Under the pieces are notes generated by a model, which searched no databases, was not told where the DNA came from, and was given only the letters and a program-made list of their open reading frames with translations. Made by a program: the position numbers and the translations under genes. Of a stretch of 33,563 nucleotides of DNA, positions 19,321-30,200 are shown in pieces (within the stretch, counting starts at the first letter, position 1; each line of letters opens with the position of its first letter). The stretch lies in IMG/VR virus record IMGVR_UViG_3300030051_000020, positions 1-33,563 of that record. The stretch is one strand, 5' to 3'. Source of the stretch: a virus.

Positions 19321-20253
19321 ATGGCGACCGCGCAAGAGACCAAGGAAAGCATGGACGACTTCGGAGCGGCCTTCGAGCAACTGGCGGCGTTGGGCGACAA
19401 GCCCATTCCGCTGGAGGGACTGACGATCCCCGTGGCTGCGGCTGCAACCAAGCCGGTTGAGAAGGTGGCCACGGCGCAGGAGGCCGCGCCGGCCGCGACG
19501 GTCCCCGAGGAAACGGGTCTCGAAGACCTGACGCCCGAGGAAAAGGCGGCGGCCGAGGCTGCGGAGACCGAGACCGAGACCGAGACCGAAGCGTCGGTCA
19601 CTGACCGTGAAGCGGATTTGCTGGCCAAGTTTGCGAAGGCCGTGCGGGGTGATGAGAAGACAGCGCCTACGCCCACGGCGCAGGAAGCCGCGACCGAGCC
19701 GGTTGCGCCTACGCCGCTATTCACCTCGGACGAAGTGACGTTCCTCACCAAGTTCCAGGAAGACTGGCCCGATGTCATGCGCGCCGCGCAGGTGATGCTG
19801 CGCGTTCAGGCGCGTCAGGTCACCGACCATGTCTTCGCGGAGATCGCCAAGTCCGTGGGGCCTCGGTTCGCGATGCTGGAGAGCATGGCCGATGATCGGC
19901 ATGAGACTGCGCTCCACACCACCATCCCTGACTACGATGATGTACGGGATAAGGTGATTGAGTGGGCTGGCAAGCAACCTGCCTATTTACAGCCAGCGTA
20001 CAACCGTGTTATTTCGGACGGAACAGTTGACGAGATCGCAGACCTTGTCAATCGGTATCGCAAGGATAGCGGCGTCGGGGCTCCTACTGCCAAGGTCGCC
20101 ACACCTGCAAAGACGGAAAGTGAGCTGTCCCCAGCTGCCAAGAAAGCGGCAGCTGCGTTGGCCCCAGTCAATTCCAAACGGACGGCGGTCGTCCAGCAAG
20201 CTTCGCCCGAGGATTTCGACGCGGCGTTTGTAGCGTTCGCCAACGCAGTTTGA
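19321..20253 (+). CDS. Putative capsid scaffolding protein
   Basis: 310 residues, ATG at 19321 with GGAG seven bases upstream. Acidic, low-complexity N-terminal half (TGLEDLTPEEKAAAEAAETE, then a short TE repeat), a helical middle (FTSDEVTFLTKFQEDWPDVM, RAAQVMLRVQARQVTDHVFA) and a C-terminal segment PEDFDAAFVAFANAV. Acidic helical proteins directly before the major capsid gene are typically scaffolds that guide prohead assembly. No protease motif was seen. Assignment rests on composition and position. Confidence 0.75.
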   Translation: MATAQETKESMDDFGAAFEQLAALGDKPIPLEGLTIPVAAAATKPVEKVATAQEAAPAATVPEETGLEDLTPEEKAAAEAAETETETETEASVTDREADLLAKFAKAVRGDEKTAPTPTAQEAATEPVAPTPLFTSDEVTFLTKFQEDWPDVMRAAQVMLRVQARQVTDHVFAEIAKSVGPRFAMLESMADDRHETALHTTIPDYDDVRDKVIEWAGKQPAYLQPAYNRVISDGTVDEIADLVNRYRKDSGVGAPTAKVATPAKTESELSPAAKKAAAALAPVNSKRTAVVQQASPEDFDAAFVAFANAV

Positions 20254-20271
20254 TCTTAACTGGAGGCCATC

Positions 20272-21339
20272 ATGGTCGCGATCACTTCTTATGGCGATAT
20301 CTCCCCCGCCGTTGCCGCCTACTCTGTCGTGCGTATGCTTAAGCGGGCCATGCCTTACCTCCACCTGGAGAAGTTCGGCCAGACCTATCCGCTGCCCACG
20401 AACAGCACGCAGACCGCCAAGTTTCGGCGCTATTTTCTGAGCGGCGCGGCCGGCGCGGCCGGTCCCGACAATGGCGCGGGCACCAACGGCAACGGCTCGG
20501 CTTTCTACATCCCGCTCGCGACCACGCCGCTGGTCGAAGGCGTGACGCCGTCCGGTTCGCTGCTGGCGAACCAGGACTACACCGTGACGCTCGCTCAGTA
20601 TGGCGACTTCGTCACGATCACCGACGTCATCGAAGACACCCACACCGACCCCATCCTCCAGCAGACCACGGATATTCTCGGCGAGCAGGCGGCGGTTACC
20701 GTCGAGACGCTGCGCTTCAACGTGCTCAAGGCCGGCACCAACGTCTGGTACGGTGGCAACGTCTCGGGGCGCACCAGCATCGTCACGGCGATCACGCTCA
20801 CCGATCAGCGCCGGGTCACCACCGGCCTCAATCGCCAGAACGCCAAGAAGATCACGCAGGTCGTTGCGTCCAACCCGGACTTCAACACCAAGTCGGTCGA
20901 GGCGGCCTACATGGCGGTGTGTCACCCCGACCTGGAAAGCGACGTCCGTGGCATGACCGGGTTCGTCCCCGTTGCGTCCTACGGCCCGCACACCAGCCCC
21001 TTCGAGGGCGAGATCGGCGCGGTCGAGCAGGTTCGGTATCTGACCAGCACGGTCATCGCGCCCTTCACGGACGCGGGCGGCGCGGTCGGTTCGACCGGCT
21101 TGCGGTCCACCTCGGGCACCAGCATCGACGTCTACCCGGTCCTGATCTTCGGCCGCGACGCATACGGCATCGTCCCGCTGAAGGGCAAGTCATCCATGAC
21201 CCCGATGGTCGTCAACCCGAAGCCCGCGCCCGGCGACCCGCTGGGCCAGCGCGGCACGGTTGGCTGGAAGTTGTGGACGTCCACCGTCATCCTCCAGGAC
21301 GCCTACATGGCTCGTCTTGAAGAGGGCTGCACCGCCTAA
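20272..21339 (+). CDS. Major capsid protein, N4-gp56 family
   Basis: 355 residues, ATG at 20272 behind GGAGG. The family signature is clear: KRAMPYLHLEKFGQTYPLPT, AKFRRYF, ATTPLVEGVTPSGS, a YTVTLAQYGDFVTITDVIED segment, DPILQQTTDILGEQAAVTVE and NVLKAGTNVWYGG, in the order seen in the N4-gp56 family of HK97-fold capsid proteins. Length is normal for the family. It builds the icosahedral head. A hairpin follows the stop, perhaps for mRNA stability or partial termination so that this gene is most abundant. Confidence 0.93.
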   Translation: MVAITSYGDISPAVAAYSVVRMLKRAMPYLHLEKFGQTYPLPTNSTQTAKFRRYFLSGAAGAAGPDNGAGTNGNGSAFYIPLATTPLVEGVTPSGSLLANQDYTVTLAQYGDFVTITDVIEDTHTDPILQQTTDILGEQAAVTVETLRFNVLKAGTNVWYGGNVSGRTSIVTAITLTDQRRVTTGLNRQNAKKITQVVASNPDFNTKSVEAAYMAVCHPDLESDVRGMTGFVPVASYGPHTSPFEGEIGAVEQVRYLTSTVIAPFTDAGGAVGSTGLRSTSGTSIDVYPVLIFGRDAYGIVPLKGKSSMTPMVVNPKPAPGDPLGQRGTVGWKLWTSTVILQDAYMARLEEGCTA

Positions 21340-21360
21340 TAGCCCGTAGGCGTCATAGTC

Positions 21361-21385
21361 ACTGAGTGGGAGGCACCCACTCAGT
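21361..21385 (+). terminator. Hairpin after the major capsid gene
   Basis: ACTGAGTGGG and CCCACTCAGT form ten perfect pairs around AGGCA, 22 bases after the capsid stop. No T-run follows, so an mRNA-stabilising or attenuating hairpin is more likely than a full terminator. Confidence 0.5.
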
Positions 21386-21406
21386 TACCTCTCCAGGAGA
21401 ACATCC

Positions 21407-21811
21407 ATGACCACCAGCATCATCGATCCATCCATTCATGGCGCGGCGTTCCCCGCGACGTACACCGGCCCCGGCACGCTCATCGGCAACTGTCGTCAGG
21501 CGGGCGGCATCGAAGAGGACGTGTCGGGCTATTTCACCTCGGCCGGCAACGCGGTCCAGGTCAATGTCGGCTTCCGGCCGCTGCATATCAAGGTGGTGAA
21601 CGTCACCGACGTCATCATCTGGGAGTGGTTCTACGGCTTCCCCGCGACGAACGCGCTGAAGGTCGTGACGGCCGGCACCATCACCGTGGACACGGGCAGC
21701 GCCATTGTCCCCAGCGAAAGTTCGCAGAACCAGAGCGGCAACTGGATCGTGACGCTCAGCGCGGCGGCGGTCGGCACCAGCAAGCTGATCACGTTCATCA
21801 TCGAAGGTTAA
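21407..21811 (+). CDS. Putative capsid decoration protein
   Basis: 134 residues, ATG at 21407 behind AGGAGA. Beta-rich and short of charged residues: TYTGPGTLIGNCRQAGGIEE, VQVNVGFRPLHIKVVNVTD, then WEWFYGFPATNALKVVTAGT and a C-terminal LSAAAVGTSKLITFIIEG. A beta-rich protein directly after the major capsid gene, between two hairpins, suggests a head decoration or stabilising protein. The family is not recognised with certainty. Confidence 0.6.
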   Translation: MTTSIIDPSIHGAAFPATYTGPGTLIGNCRQAGGIEEDVSGYFTSAGNAVQVNVGFRPLHIKVVNVTDVIIWEWFYGFPATNALKVVTAGTITVDTGSAIVPSESSQNQSGNWIVTLSAAAVGTSKLITFIIEG

Positions 21812-21840
21812 TTCCGGCTGCCCCACAGCAGATCGGCTTG

Positions 21841-21874
21841 GGGGTCGCTCTTATCAGGCGACCCCTCATTTATG
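21841..21874 (+). terminator. Probable terminator after the putative decoration gene
   Basis: GGGGTCGC and GCGACCCC pair around a nine-base loop, followed by the T-rich stretch TCATTTAT. It lies 30 bases after the stop at 21811 and just before the next gene. The T-run is interrupted, so it may be leaky, allowing downstream genes a lower level. Confidence 0.65.
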
Positions 21875-21887
21875 TAGGACTGATCGC

Positions 21888-22160
21888 ATGGGCAACTGCA
21901 TCCGCATCGAGCGCCTGGAGAATGGCTTTACGGTCGAGATGGACGACCCGAAGATCATTGAGGCCAACAACAAGCGCGACAACAGCTCAAATAAGGGGCC
22001 GTATGTCCCCTGGAAAGACCCGAGCAGGAAGTTCACGTTCGGCACCAACAAGGCGGTCGTGGCGTTCATCACCAAGAACATTGACAAGATCATCCCGAAG
22101 CCCAAGGATGATTTTGTCAGTAGCTTTGAAATTGCAGCGAAGGATAGCGACGATGGCTGA
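21888..22160 (+). CDS. Hypothetical protein, 90 aa
   Basis: ATG at 21888 (MGNCIRIERLENGFTVEMDD), then a lysine-rich linker, KFTFGTNKAVVAFITKNIDK and an acidic C-terminus. The ribosome binding site is weak (GGA). A beta hairpin start and a helical end suggest a small soluble protein. Its stop overlaps the next gene by eight bases. No family recognised; among head genes by position. Confidence 0.75.
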   Translation: MGNCIRIERLENGFTVEMDDPKIIEANNKRDNSSNKGPYVPWKDPSRKFTFGTNKAVVAFITKNIDKIIPKPKDDFVSSFEIAAKDSDDG

Positions 22161-22446
22161 GCAGATCACGGTACAGAAGGCCAAGGGCATGCCGAGGACG
22201 ATGCGGATTATCCTCGAAGAGCATGAGGACATCCCGCCCGTTGGTCAGTTCTTCGGTGTCAATGGCCGTGGGTACATGCTGCGACCCGGCGAGGAAGCGG
22301 ACGTGCCCATGGGGATTATCGAGGTGCTCAACAACGCGACCATGCTGACCCCCGTCAAGGACATGCAGACGTTGCGGGTTGTTGGCTATCGCCCCAAACT
22401 GCGCTATCCGTATCGCGTGGTGCAGGACGCCACGAAGGCGGCCTGA
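22153..22446 (+). CDS. Hypothetical protein, 97 aa
   Basis: ATG at 22153 with AAGGA eight bases upstream, inside the end of the preceding gene. Sequence MAEQITVQKAKGMPRTMRII, then EEHEDIPPVGQFFGVNGRGY, MLRPGEEADVPMGIIEVLNN and a basic C-terminal region (RPKLRYPYRVVQ). The GRGYMLRPGEEADVP segment looks like a small beta barrel of the type found in virion accessory proteins. Function unknown. Confidence 0.75.
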   Translation: MAEQITVQKAKGMPRTMRIILEEHEDIPPVGQFFGVNGRGYMLRPGEEADVPMGIIEVLNNATMLTPVKDMQTLRVVGYRPKLRYPYRVVQDATKAA

Positions 22447-22461
22447 TCCACGGAGAGCGTC

Positions 22462-23244
22462 ATGAACCTGGGAGACCTGTTGGAAGAGCTGCGGGATAAC
22501 ATCCTGCATGACAAGTCCGATCAGGTCTCCGGGGCCTCGGATTATTATTGGTCCGACGCGACCCTGATCCGCTACATCAATGAGGCGCAGCGGCGCTTCG
22601 CGCGTCGATCACTGATCCTGCGGGATCGTACGACGGCCCAGTGCTGCCAGTTCGTCACGGTCTCCAATCAGGCGTATTACCAGCTCGACCCGTCCGTGCT
22701 GGCGGTACTGTCCGTGCGCATTCAAGGGGATCAGGCGGACATCGCGCGCGCGGGGCACTCGGCGTTCGACACCTACCGCACACCCGACAATTACTATTTC
22801 GACCCATCGCAGCTCTCCAACATGCCTCCTGGAAAGCCCGTGGCCTACGACACGGACGAGGGCATCGGCGCGGACGATCTTGGGTCAATGACCGCGATCA
22901 CCATGCGGCTCTATCCCCCGCCGATTGCGCCATATGTTGGGCTCACCGTGAGCATGCGGGTGATCCGGCTGCCGCTGGTGCGGTTTGACCCGAAGAACCC
23001 CGACCTCACGGCGGTGCCGGAAATCCCCGAGGATCATCACCTCAACATGCTGGACTGGGCCGGCTATCTGGCGTTACGGTCTCCAGACCTGGACGTGGCG
23101 GGGGATAACGGCCTAGAACGTGCCGAGAAGCTGGCGGCGTCTTTCGAGCAGCACGTCCTGGACGCCAAGCACGAGGCTGAGAAGAAACAGTTCGTGCCCA
23201 TGCTCTGGGGCTTCGGACGCAACGGATTTTCCTGGGAGACCTGA
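22462..23244 (+). CDS. Putative head-tail adaptor (connector) protein
   Basis: 260 residues, ATG at 22462. N-terminal helical region LGDLLEELRDNILHD, YYWSDATLIRYINEAQRRFA and RRSLIL, followed by beta segments (FVTVSNQAYYQLDPSVLAVL, TMRLYPPP) and a C-terminal helix with ERAEKLAASFEQHVLDAKHE. The combination of a W-SD-L--YINEA opening, a beta core and a closing long helix is typical of phage head-to-tail adaptors that sit below the portal. It follows the head genes. Assignment is by pattern and position. Confidence 0.65.
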   Translation: MNLGDLLEELRDNILHDKSDQVSGASDYYWSDATLIRYINEAQRRFARRSLILRDRTTAQCCQFVTVSNQAYYQLDPSVLAVLSVRIQGDQADIARAGHSAFDTYRTPDNYYFDPSQLSNMPPGKPVAYDTDEGIGADDLGSMTAITMRLYPPPIAPYVGLTVSMRVIRLPLVRFDPKNPDLTAVPEIPEDHHLNMLDWAGYLALRSPDLDVAGDNGLERAEKLAASFEQHVLDAKHEAEKKQFVPMLWGFGRNGFSWET

Positions 23245-23246
23245 TC

Positions 23247-24194
23247 ATGGCCGGGATGAAGCCCAGGCGCTACATGGACGGCGCGGATTACGTGGCTCCA
23301 GGGTTCGCCTCGGGGCCGACGCCCGGCTATATGGGCGGGACCACCAGTGTGGCGGCGGTGCCTCCGAAGGTGCGGAAGTTCGCGGCGGGCACTGCGGCGG
23401 TGCCAGGGAACTTCGCGTCGCAGGCGGGCACGGGGCTGCTCGATCCGTACATCTCGGGCCGGATGGGGCCTCTCGCGGTCGGCGCGGCAGCGGCTCCGCA
23501 GCCACCGATGGCCCCGTTCATGCCGCAGCCCGGCGCGGGAACGCAGATGTCGTCGCCCCCGGCGACGCGACAACCCCCTGTGACGCCGCCCACGTTCGGC
23601 CAGGAACTGTCGAACCTGTTCCCCGCGCCGCCCGCGCCGCCCCCGAACCCGATGACCGGGCACCCGGTTGGTCGCAACGCGGGGTCCGCGAAGCCTGCGG
23701 CGTCGTCGCCCGGCATGGCGGCTTTCCTAGGGGGTGCTCCCACGCCCCCGTCTCCGGCTGCGGTGACACCGAACCCGAGCCCGAACGGTAAGGTCTCGGG
23801 GCAGCCGCAGACGGACGCGGCCATCGCGAGGCTGGTGGGTGGGACGCCCGAGCAGGTGAACGCGTTCACGGAACCCCACAACTACACGCCGCAGGAGCAC
23901 GCGCAGGCCGTGGCCGGCATACCGCTGGCGGTGGCCGAGCGCCTCTGGGGCATGCAGCACTATCTGACGCCGGAGCAGCAACTCATGCCACGGCTGATGA
24001 ACAGTTTGGCGGGTACTGCGGACGCCTCCACGAAGGCATACCAGGACGCGGCGGCGCAAGGTGCGAAGTTCCCCGCGAATGAGCTGGAGAAACTGCGGCT
24101 TCAGGCGAACGCCGACCGTGAGCAGGTGACCAGTTTTGGGACGCGGGCCATGTTCAACAATCCCTGGATGCAGCCGCAACAGCAAGGTCAGTGA
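23247..24194 (+). CDS. Proline/glycine/alanine-rich putative virion protein, 315 aa
   Basis: Start at 23247, three bases after the preceding stop. The first 190 residues are low-complexity (GGTTSVAAVPPKVRKFAAGT, PPAPPPNPMTGHPVGR), with several short proline-rich runs. From about residue 195 a folded region begins (ARLVGGTPEQVNAFTEPHNY, VAERLWGMQHYLTPEQQLMP, ELEKLRLQANADREQ). The GGTTSV motif links it to gene 14954-15313. It precedes the giant putative ejection protein and may be an internal head or ejection accessory protein; that is inference. Confidence 0.7.
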   Translation: MAGMKPRRYMDGADYVAPGFASGPTPGYMGGTTSVAAVPPKVRKFAAGTAAVPGNFASQAGTGLLDPYISGRMGPLAVGAAAAPQPPMAPFMPQPGAGTQMSSPPATRQPPVTPPTFGQELSNLFPAPPAPPPNPMTGHPVGRNAGSAKPAASSPGMAAFLGGAPTPPSPAAVTPNPSPNGKVSGQPQTDAAIARLVGGTPEQVNAFTEPHNYTPQEHAQAVAGIPLAVAERLWGMQHYLTPEQQLMPRLMNSLAGTADASTKAYQDAAAQGAKFPANELEKLRLQANADREQVTSFGTRAMFNNPWMQPQQQGQ

Positions 24195-24200
24195 TCCGCG

Positions 24201-27200
24201 ATGGCCGACTTTCTCTCGGGTTCGACACCGGCGCTGCCGAGCTTCTCGAACTACGCGCCCATCCCCGCGCCTGCGGCTCCCACGGACCAGAGTAACTGGC
24301 TCACGGCGGGTCTGGGCGCGGGCGCGTATGGTGCGCTCAGTGACGTGGGCAGCGCGGGTGAAGCGGCCGGCAAGTTGCTTGGCGCGCAGGGTTTCGCGGA
24401 CAAGGCCAGGGCGTTCGCGGATCAGCAGCGCGCCACGGCGGCGACGTATGCCCGGCCTGATCTGGAAGGCTCATGGTCGCCAACGGGGTGGGCTTACGGT
24501 GCGGCCAAGGCGCTGCCATCCTTGGCGGGTTTCATCGGCGCGGGCATGCTCACGGGCGGCGGCGCGGACCTGCTGGGCGCGGGTGCCGGCGCGGCGCGGC
24601 TTGCGAGCATGGCCGGCGCGGGCGCGGTGGCGCTGCCCCAGGCGGTCGGCCAGAACGTCCAGACCAACGAGGATTACACCGGAGCACCGATCACCTCGGC
24701 GGATGCCGCCAAGGCCGTGGCGTTGGGTATCCCCGAGGCGGCGCTCCAGTCCATCGTCCCCGGTAAGTTGGAGGCGCTGCTCAATAAGGGTGTCAGCGCG
24801 GGCATGCTGTCCGGCGCGCTCCACATGGGCGGCTATCAGGCTGCCGTGGGCGCGGCGACCACGGGCCTGACCCAGCTCATGGGCGACCCCGCGCGGGGCT
24901 TCGCGAGCCGGGCCAACGAGATCATGCAGTCCGCGATCTCGGGCGGCATCGGCGGCGCGCTGTTCGGCGGCGCAATCGGACATCTTGCCAAGACCCCCGT
25001 ACCAGAGCTGCTGAACAACCCGGATGCGCTGGAGGCCGCCACCTCCGCGCCGCTGGGTCTGCCCGCACCCGCAGCGCCGAAGTTGCTCACGGATCAGTCG
25101 GTCATCTCCATGGGGGATCAGTCGCAGCCGCCCGTGGACCCGATTACGCAGCTCAAGCCCCAGGACTTGATGCGCGAGTTCATGAACCTGCGCAAAGACC
25201 CGACACAAGACCCGGATCGGTTCCAGGCGCTGGGTGAAGAGATCGCGCGGCGTAATGGTGAGCAGCAGAAGGCGACGCCCGACGTGGTGTCCTCGGGCTC
25301 GACGCAGATGGTGCCCGTGGAGACGGGCCGGGAGGTTGAGCCCTTCGAGGCCCCGAATACGGCGCTCACTGACCCTCGGTCTACCCCACCCGCGCCGCCC
25401 TCGAACGCGCTTGAGGGACCGAACATCGCGGGTGCGCTGCCGCCACCGGAGGCACCCGACCTGCGACCGTTCGCGGATGCGGAGCAGTACCCGAGCCTGC
25501 ACCTGAATGCCATGCGACGGGTGCATTCCCAGGAGGGTGGAGACCCGCGTCTGGCGGCGCTGGCTAACCAAGAACTGGAGCTGCGCGCGCAGGAGCAGAA
25601 CGCGGCGACCCCGCGACTGACCGACGCGAACACGATCTATGGCCCGGACGGCACGCCCCAGCCGACGCCCGAGCCTGTGAAGGCGACGGGGCAGCCTGTC
25701 GTCACCCCGGACGTCATCAAGGCAGGGCCGCCATCGGACATCCCATCGGCCCCGTTTGACCGCGAGAGCGATGTCGGCGTCATCAAGGCTCGCAGCGCGC
25801 TGGCTGGCGATGAGCGTGAGCCGCTGGTTCAGCAGGAGATGGGCCGGCGCGTCACCGATGCGACACGGAGCCAAGCCGACACCGAGGCCCAGGTTCGCGC
25901 GGTCGCGCAGACCGGAAAAGCGCTGCCCAAATTCCTCCAGGGCCAGAAAGTTGTGGATAACCTCGACGTTCGCATGGCCGTGGCGAAGGAGATCGCGGCG
26001 CGGCAGGCGGCGAATAAGCCCATTGGTGTGCAGATCGAGCGCCTTGACGAGCACTTCGGCGCGACGGACGCGATGGGCAAGCCGCTCCCTGAGTTGCTGG
26101 GTGATAAGGGCGCGATACAGGCCGCCACGTCGGATGAACCCCCGATCAAGCGGGTCGCCCCGCAGAAGGGTGACATTCCCAAGGCATACCAGCCCAAGTT
26201 CACCGCGCTGGAGAAGCTCCGAACGGCGCTGGCCAGCCAGGACATGGATGAAACGACCCGCATGGGGCTGCTGGATCGTGTGGATCAGGCGCAGAGCCTG
26301 CTGCGGGTGCCCTCGGGTGTGAACGTGCGCGAGGCTAACCGGCTGACCGAGGCGGTCAAGACGGAGGCGGCCGCCGCGCCGGTCAAGGCTGAGCGGGAGG
26401 CCACCCAGGCACCTCCGGCGAGCAAGGTCGCGCCCGCCACGGGCGACACGCCGTCTCCCATGGCGGCTGAGCAGATCAAGAAGTTCACTGACCTAGACCG
26501 CGCGCCCCCGCAGGCGGCGAAAGTGGCCCCTCCGAAGACCCAGGCCGAGGCCAAATCGCGGGCCGACGTGGACGTAGGCAAGCTGACCCGCGCCACGGCG
26601 GGGGGCGACTTTACGCAGGCCGCGCCTGGGGCGTCTACGCCTGAACAGCGCGCTGCGCGACAGGCGAAGATCGCCGCGCAGGAGGCGGCCGTCCAGAAGT
26701 TGGCGGCGACGCCTCAGAAAGGCGAAATCGACTTCAGCAAGCCGGCGACGCCGGAGGAACGTGCGCGACAGGCTGCCCGTGATGCTAAATTGCGGGCCGG
26801 CGTGGACGTAAGCAAGCTGACCCGCGCTACGGACGGAGGGGGCTTCACGAAATCTGGCACGAAAGCGGACGCCAATGCGCCAGCGCCCCGGTTTGCGAGC
26901 AAAGCGACCACCGCAGCTGTCGGTGACGCCGAGGCGCGGGGTCGCGACCTGCAAGACGCACTCAGTGAGCGGTCGAAAACGCCAGATCGGAAGTCGCAAG
27001 AGTTCGCGGCGTATAAGGAGACGGCCACCCGGAAGGCCGTGGCGCGCAATACGGCCCCGGCGAGCGACGCAGACCTGTATGAGAGCTTCCGCACGCCACG
27101 TGACAAGACCGAAATGGTCCTCGCGAGGGGTGCTGCGATGCAGAAAGCGCGGCTGGAGGTTGTCACCAAGGCCCTGGAGGCAGCCGAAAAGGGTGACATG

Positions 27201-30200
27201 CGGCCGCTCCGGGCGGTCAAGGACGAGCACTTCGCGGACAGCCCCCTGGATGACCCCCGGTTCGAGCAGGACAAGGGCCTCTGGAGCAAGATCGCGGCTC
27301 AGCAGGAGGCGGAAGAGCGCCTTATGGATGTTGTCAGGCGCACTCGTGGCGAGACGCCGCGTGTCGGCGCGTCCGGGGTGGTCACTCAGGACGACGTGGA
27401 CCACGCCAACATCGTCAATCAGACGAACAAGCTCTCCGAGAGCCTGCGGCATATCGTCCAGAACGGCTCATCGTCCGAGCGGCGACAGTTGGCGGCCACC
27501 ATGCTGGAGCATGGTGTGGATGCGCACGTCCGGTTCTCGCCGATTGAGGGCCTGCGGATGGACAATGACCGCGCGTTGGACCCTGGCGCGGTGGTCAAGG
27601 GCTCCTACAACCCGGCGCTTGGTCGCGTGAACCTCTATGACGGTTCGGACCTGGAGACCACTATCCTCCATGAGGCCGTGCATGCAGCCACGCAGAAGGC
27701 CATCGAAGGCAACACGCCTGCGGGACGTGAGATCAAGGCGATCTATGACCGGCTCAAGGCCCGCTCGCCGGGTAACGCGGCGTACGGTCTGTCGAACCCC
27801 AAGGAGATGGTGGCCGAGGCCCTCACGAACCCCGCGTTCAGGGATTTTCTGAAGGGCGAGCGCGCGACCACGGGCAGCAAAGTGCTCGATATGTGGCAGC
27901 GGTTTAAGAACGCGGTGTTCACGGCGCTCGGTGCGGGCGGACGGGTGCGCTCGGCGTTCGATCAGATCATGGACACGGCCCATCGGGCCATGGGGGAGAA
28001 TAGCGGCAAGGGCTTCGATAGCGAGAGCCCGCGCGTTGTCAGTGAGATGCTCACCCAGGCGTCCGCGCAGGCGCGGAAGACCTATGACAACTTCCGTGGG
28101 CTGCTCGGGATAGAACGGCTGCACGGCGTCAATATCAACCTGAAGTCCGCCGCGCGACAGGTGATCCTTGGCTGGAACACCTCCGACCATATCGCGCAGG
28201 ACTATGGCGACAAGGTGCAGGGCATCCGTGATCTGCTGACCCAGCAGGGGCGTGGATCGGTGCTGGCGGATAGCATTGCCAAGCCGCTCAAGTCCGCGTC
28301 CATCGCGGTGCATGCGCTGGAGCACAAGGTCCGGGACAAAGTCAACAAGGCGATGCAGCACACGATCCTGGGGATCGACATCTTCAAGCCCTGGGAGGAG
28401 AACAGGCAGGCGCACGCTCCCGAGGGCGCGAAGGGTCGTGGGCTGGAGCAGGCCGCGCGCCTGAAGAAAGCCTGGATGGATGCGCAGCCTCTGGCCAACG
28501 CGATCCGGCGCGATCCTGCCGCGATGGGCGCGTACACCAAGATGCACGACGCCAACGACTTCAACGCGCTGGCTAAACTCGTCTACCACGCCGACGATCT
28601 CGTGAAGCGCGACTATGCCAAGTATGGCCTGAAGGGCTTCGAGAACAGCCCGTTCGACGACTATCACCTCAACCCGGCGCTGCACGATGACCCTACGGTG
28701 GCGAAGGCGTTCATGCAGCGTGAGCTGAACCAGCGCCTGAAATCCTTGGATGAGTTCTCCACCAAGCTGAAGACCCAGCTGGATGATGGCAACGCGAAGG
28801 GCGACGACAAGGTGAAGCTGGGCGAGCTGGCGCGGTTGCGCTCGCCGGTCAGTTCCCTGGTGGCCAGCTCCCAGCGCATGCTCAAGCAGATGACGGACAG
28901 CCCCTACTTCCACCTGGGTCGTGAGGGCACGCACTTTGCTGCCGGCGAGATCAAGCTGGATGAGACTAAGCTCCCGGATCAGGCGGCGGTTGGCAAGCTC
29001 CAGGCGGCGCTCGAAGCGAAGGGCTTCGGTGACGCCACGGTCATGCACAACGCGGAGAACAATCAGGTCTACGTCAAGCTCCGCGATCCAGCGGAGGCCG
29101 AGCGGGCGCGGGCAGTGTTCGAGGACATGCAGCGGCAGGGGGTCTTCACCAGCCCGGTCTCCGTGGGGCGTGGTGACGACCTCAACATCTACAAGCAGGT
29201 TAGCCCTGTGTGGATGAAGCGCGCTATCGAGGCGATCCAGTCCGCCGAGCCCGACATGCCCGAGGGCCTGGATGACGTGACTGCCAAACGGCTCCAGACT
29301 GCGTTCGACCAGCAGAAGCGTGACGCTCGGCAGGCGCTCATGGACATGATCCCTGACAACTCACTGACCAAGATTTACCAGCGCCGCGAGGGTGTGCAGG
29401 GCTTCAACGCGGACATGATCCACTCGTTCGACACCAGCTCGCTCTCGAACGCGCGCGGGCTGGCGGGCATGGTGGTCTCGCGAGATACCGGCAAGGCGGC
29501 AGCGGCGATCAAGGATCAGATCAAGGCGATCAACAGAGACCCGAGCTTGAACCAGGACCAGCGCGAGGCGTACACCCAGGCGGCCCACGAGATGATCCTG
29601 CGTGAAGCTTCGCGCATGACCAACACGCCGTCTCCGGGGATCGATACGGTGCGCAAACTGGCCCACGCGGTGCAGATTGGCATGTCGCCCGCCTACTTCG
29701 TCACCCTGATGACACAGATACCGTCCCTGTCGCTCCCGCGCCTGGGCAGCACGCACGGCTATCTCAACTCGGCCAGGGAACTGGCGCGCGCCACTCCGAT
29801 GACGATGAAGATTGTCAGCGCGATGATCCACACCAAGGAGTGGTCCAGCTTCGCGCTGCGGCAGAAGTATCTGGAGGACGCCAGCATCCCGAAGGGGACC
29901 GTGGATTTCATCATGCGTCAGGCGGCGAACGGCGACTTCAACCAGGGGGCGTTCACAAACAGCATCATGGGCCACGATGTCACTGGGCTCGGGCATATCA
30001 CCCACGCCCTGCACGCCGCCAGCACGCTCGGCCTCTACGCGGAGATGATCCCGCGCGTCATGACGGCGCTGGCGGCCAAGGCGTTGCATCGGCCCGAGCA
30101 GGACGGCGACCTGCACAGCTTCGTCAGTGACAAGGTGAAGCAGTCCCAGATGGACTGGAGCCCGTTCGGCAATCCGCGTCAGGCTGGCAAACAAGGCACA

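Noticed and set aside
24471-26054. Leftward open frame of 527 codons opposite the giant protein (and similar ones at 27468-29048 and 29361-30329)
   Set aside because: All follow the codon pattern of the opposite strand and have no start signals; shadows of the rightward gene.
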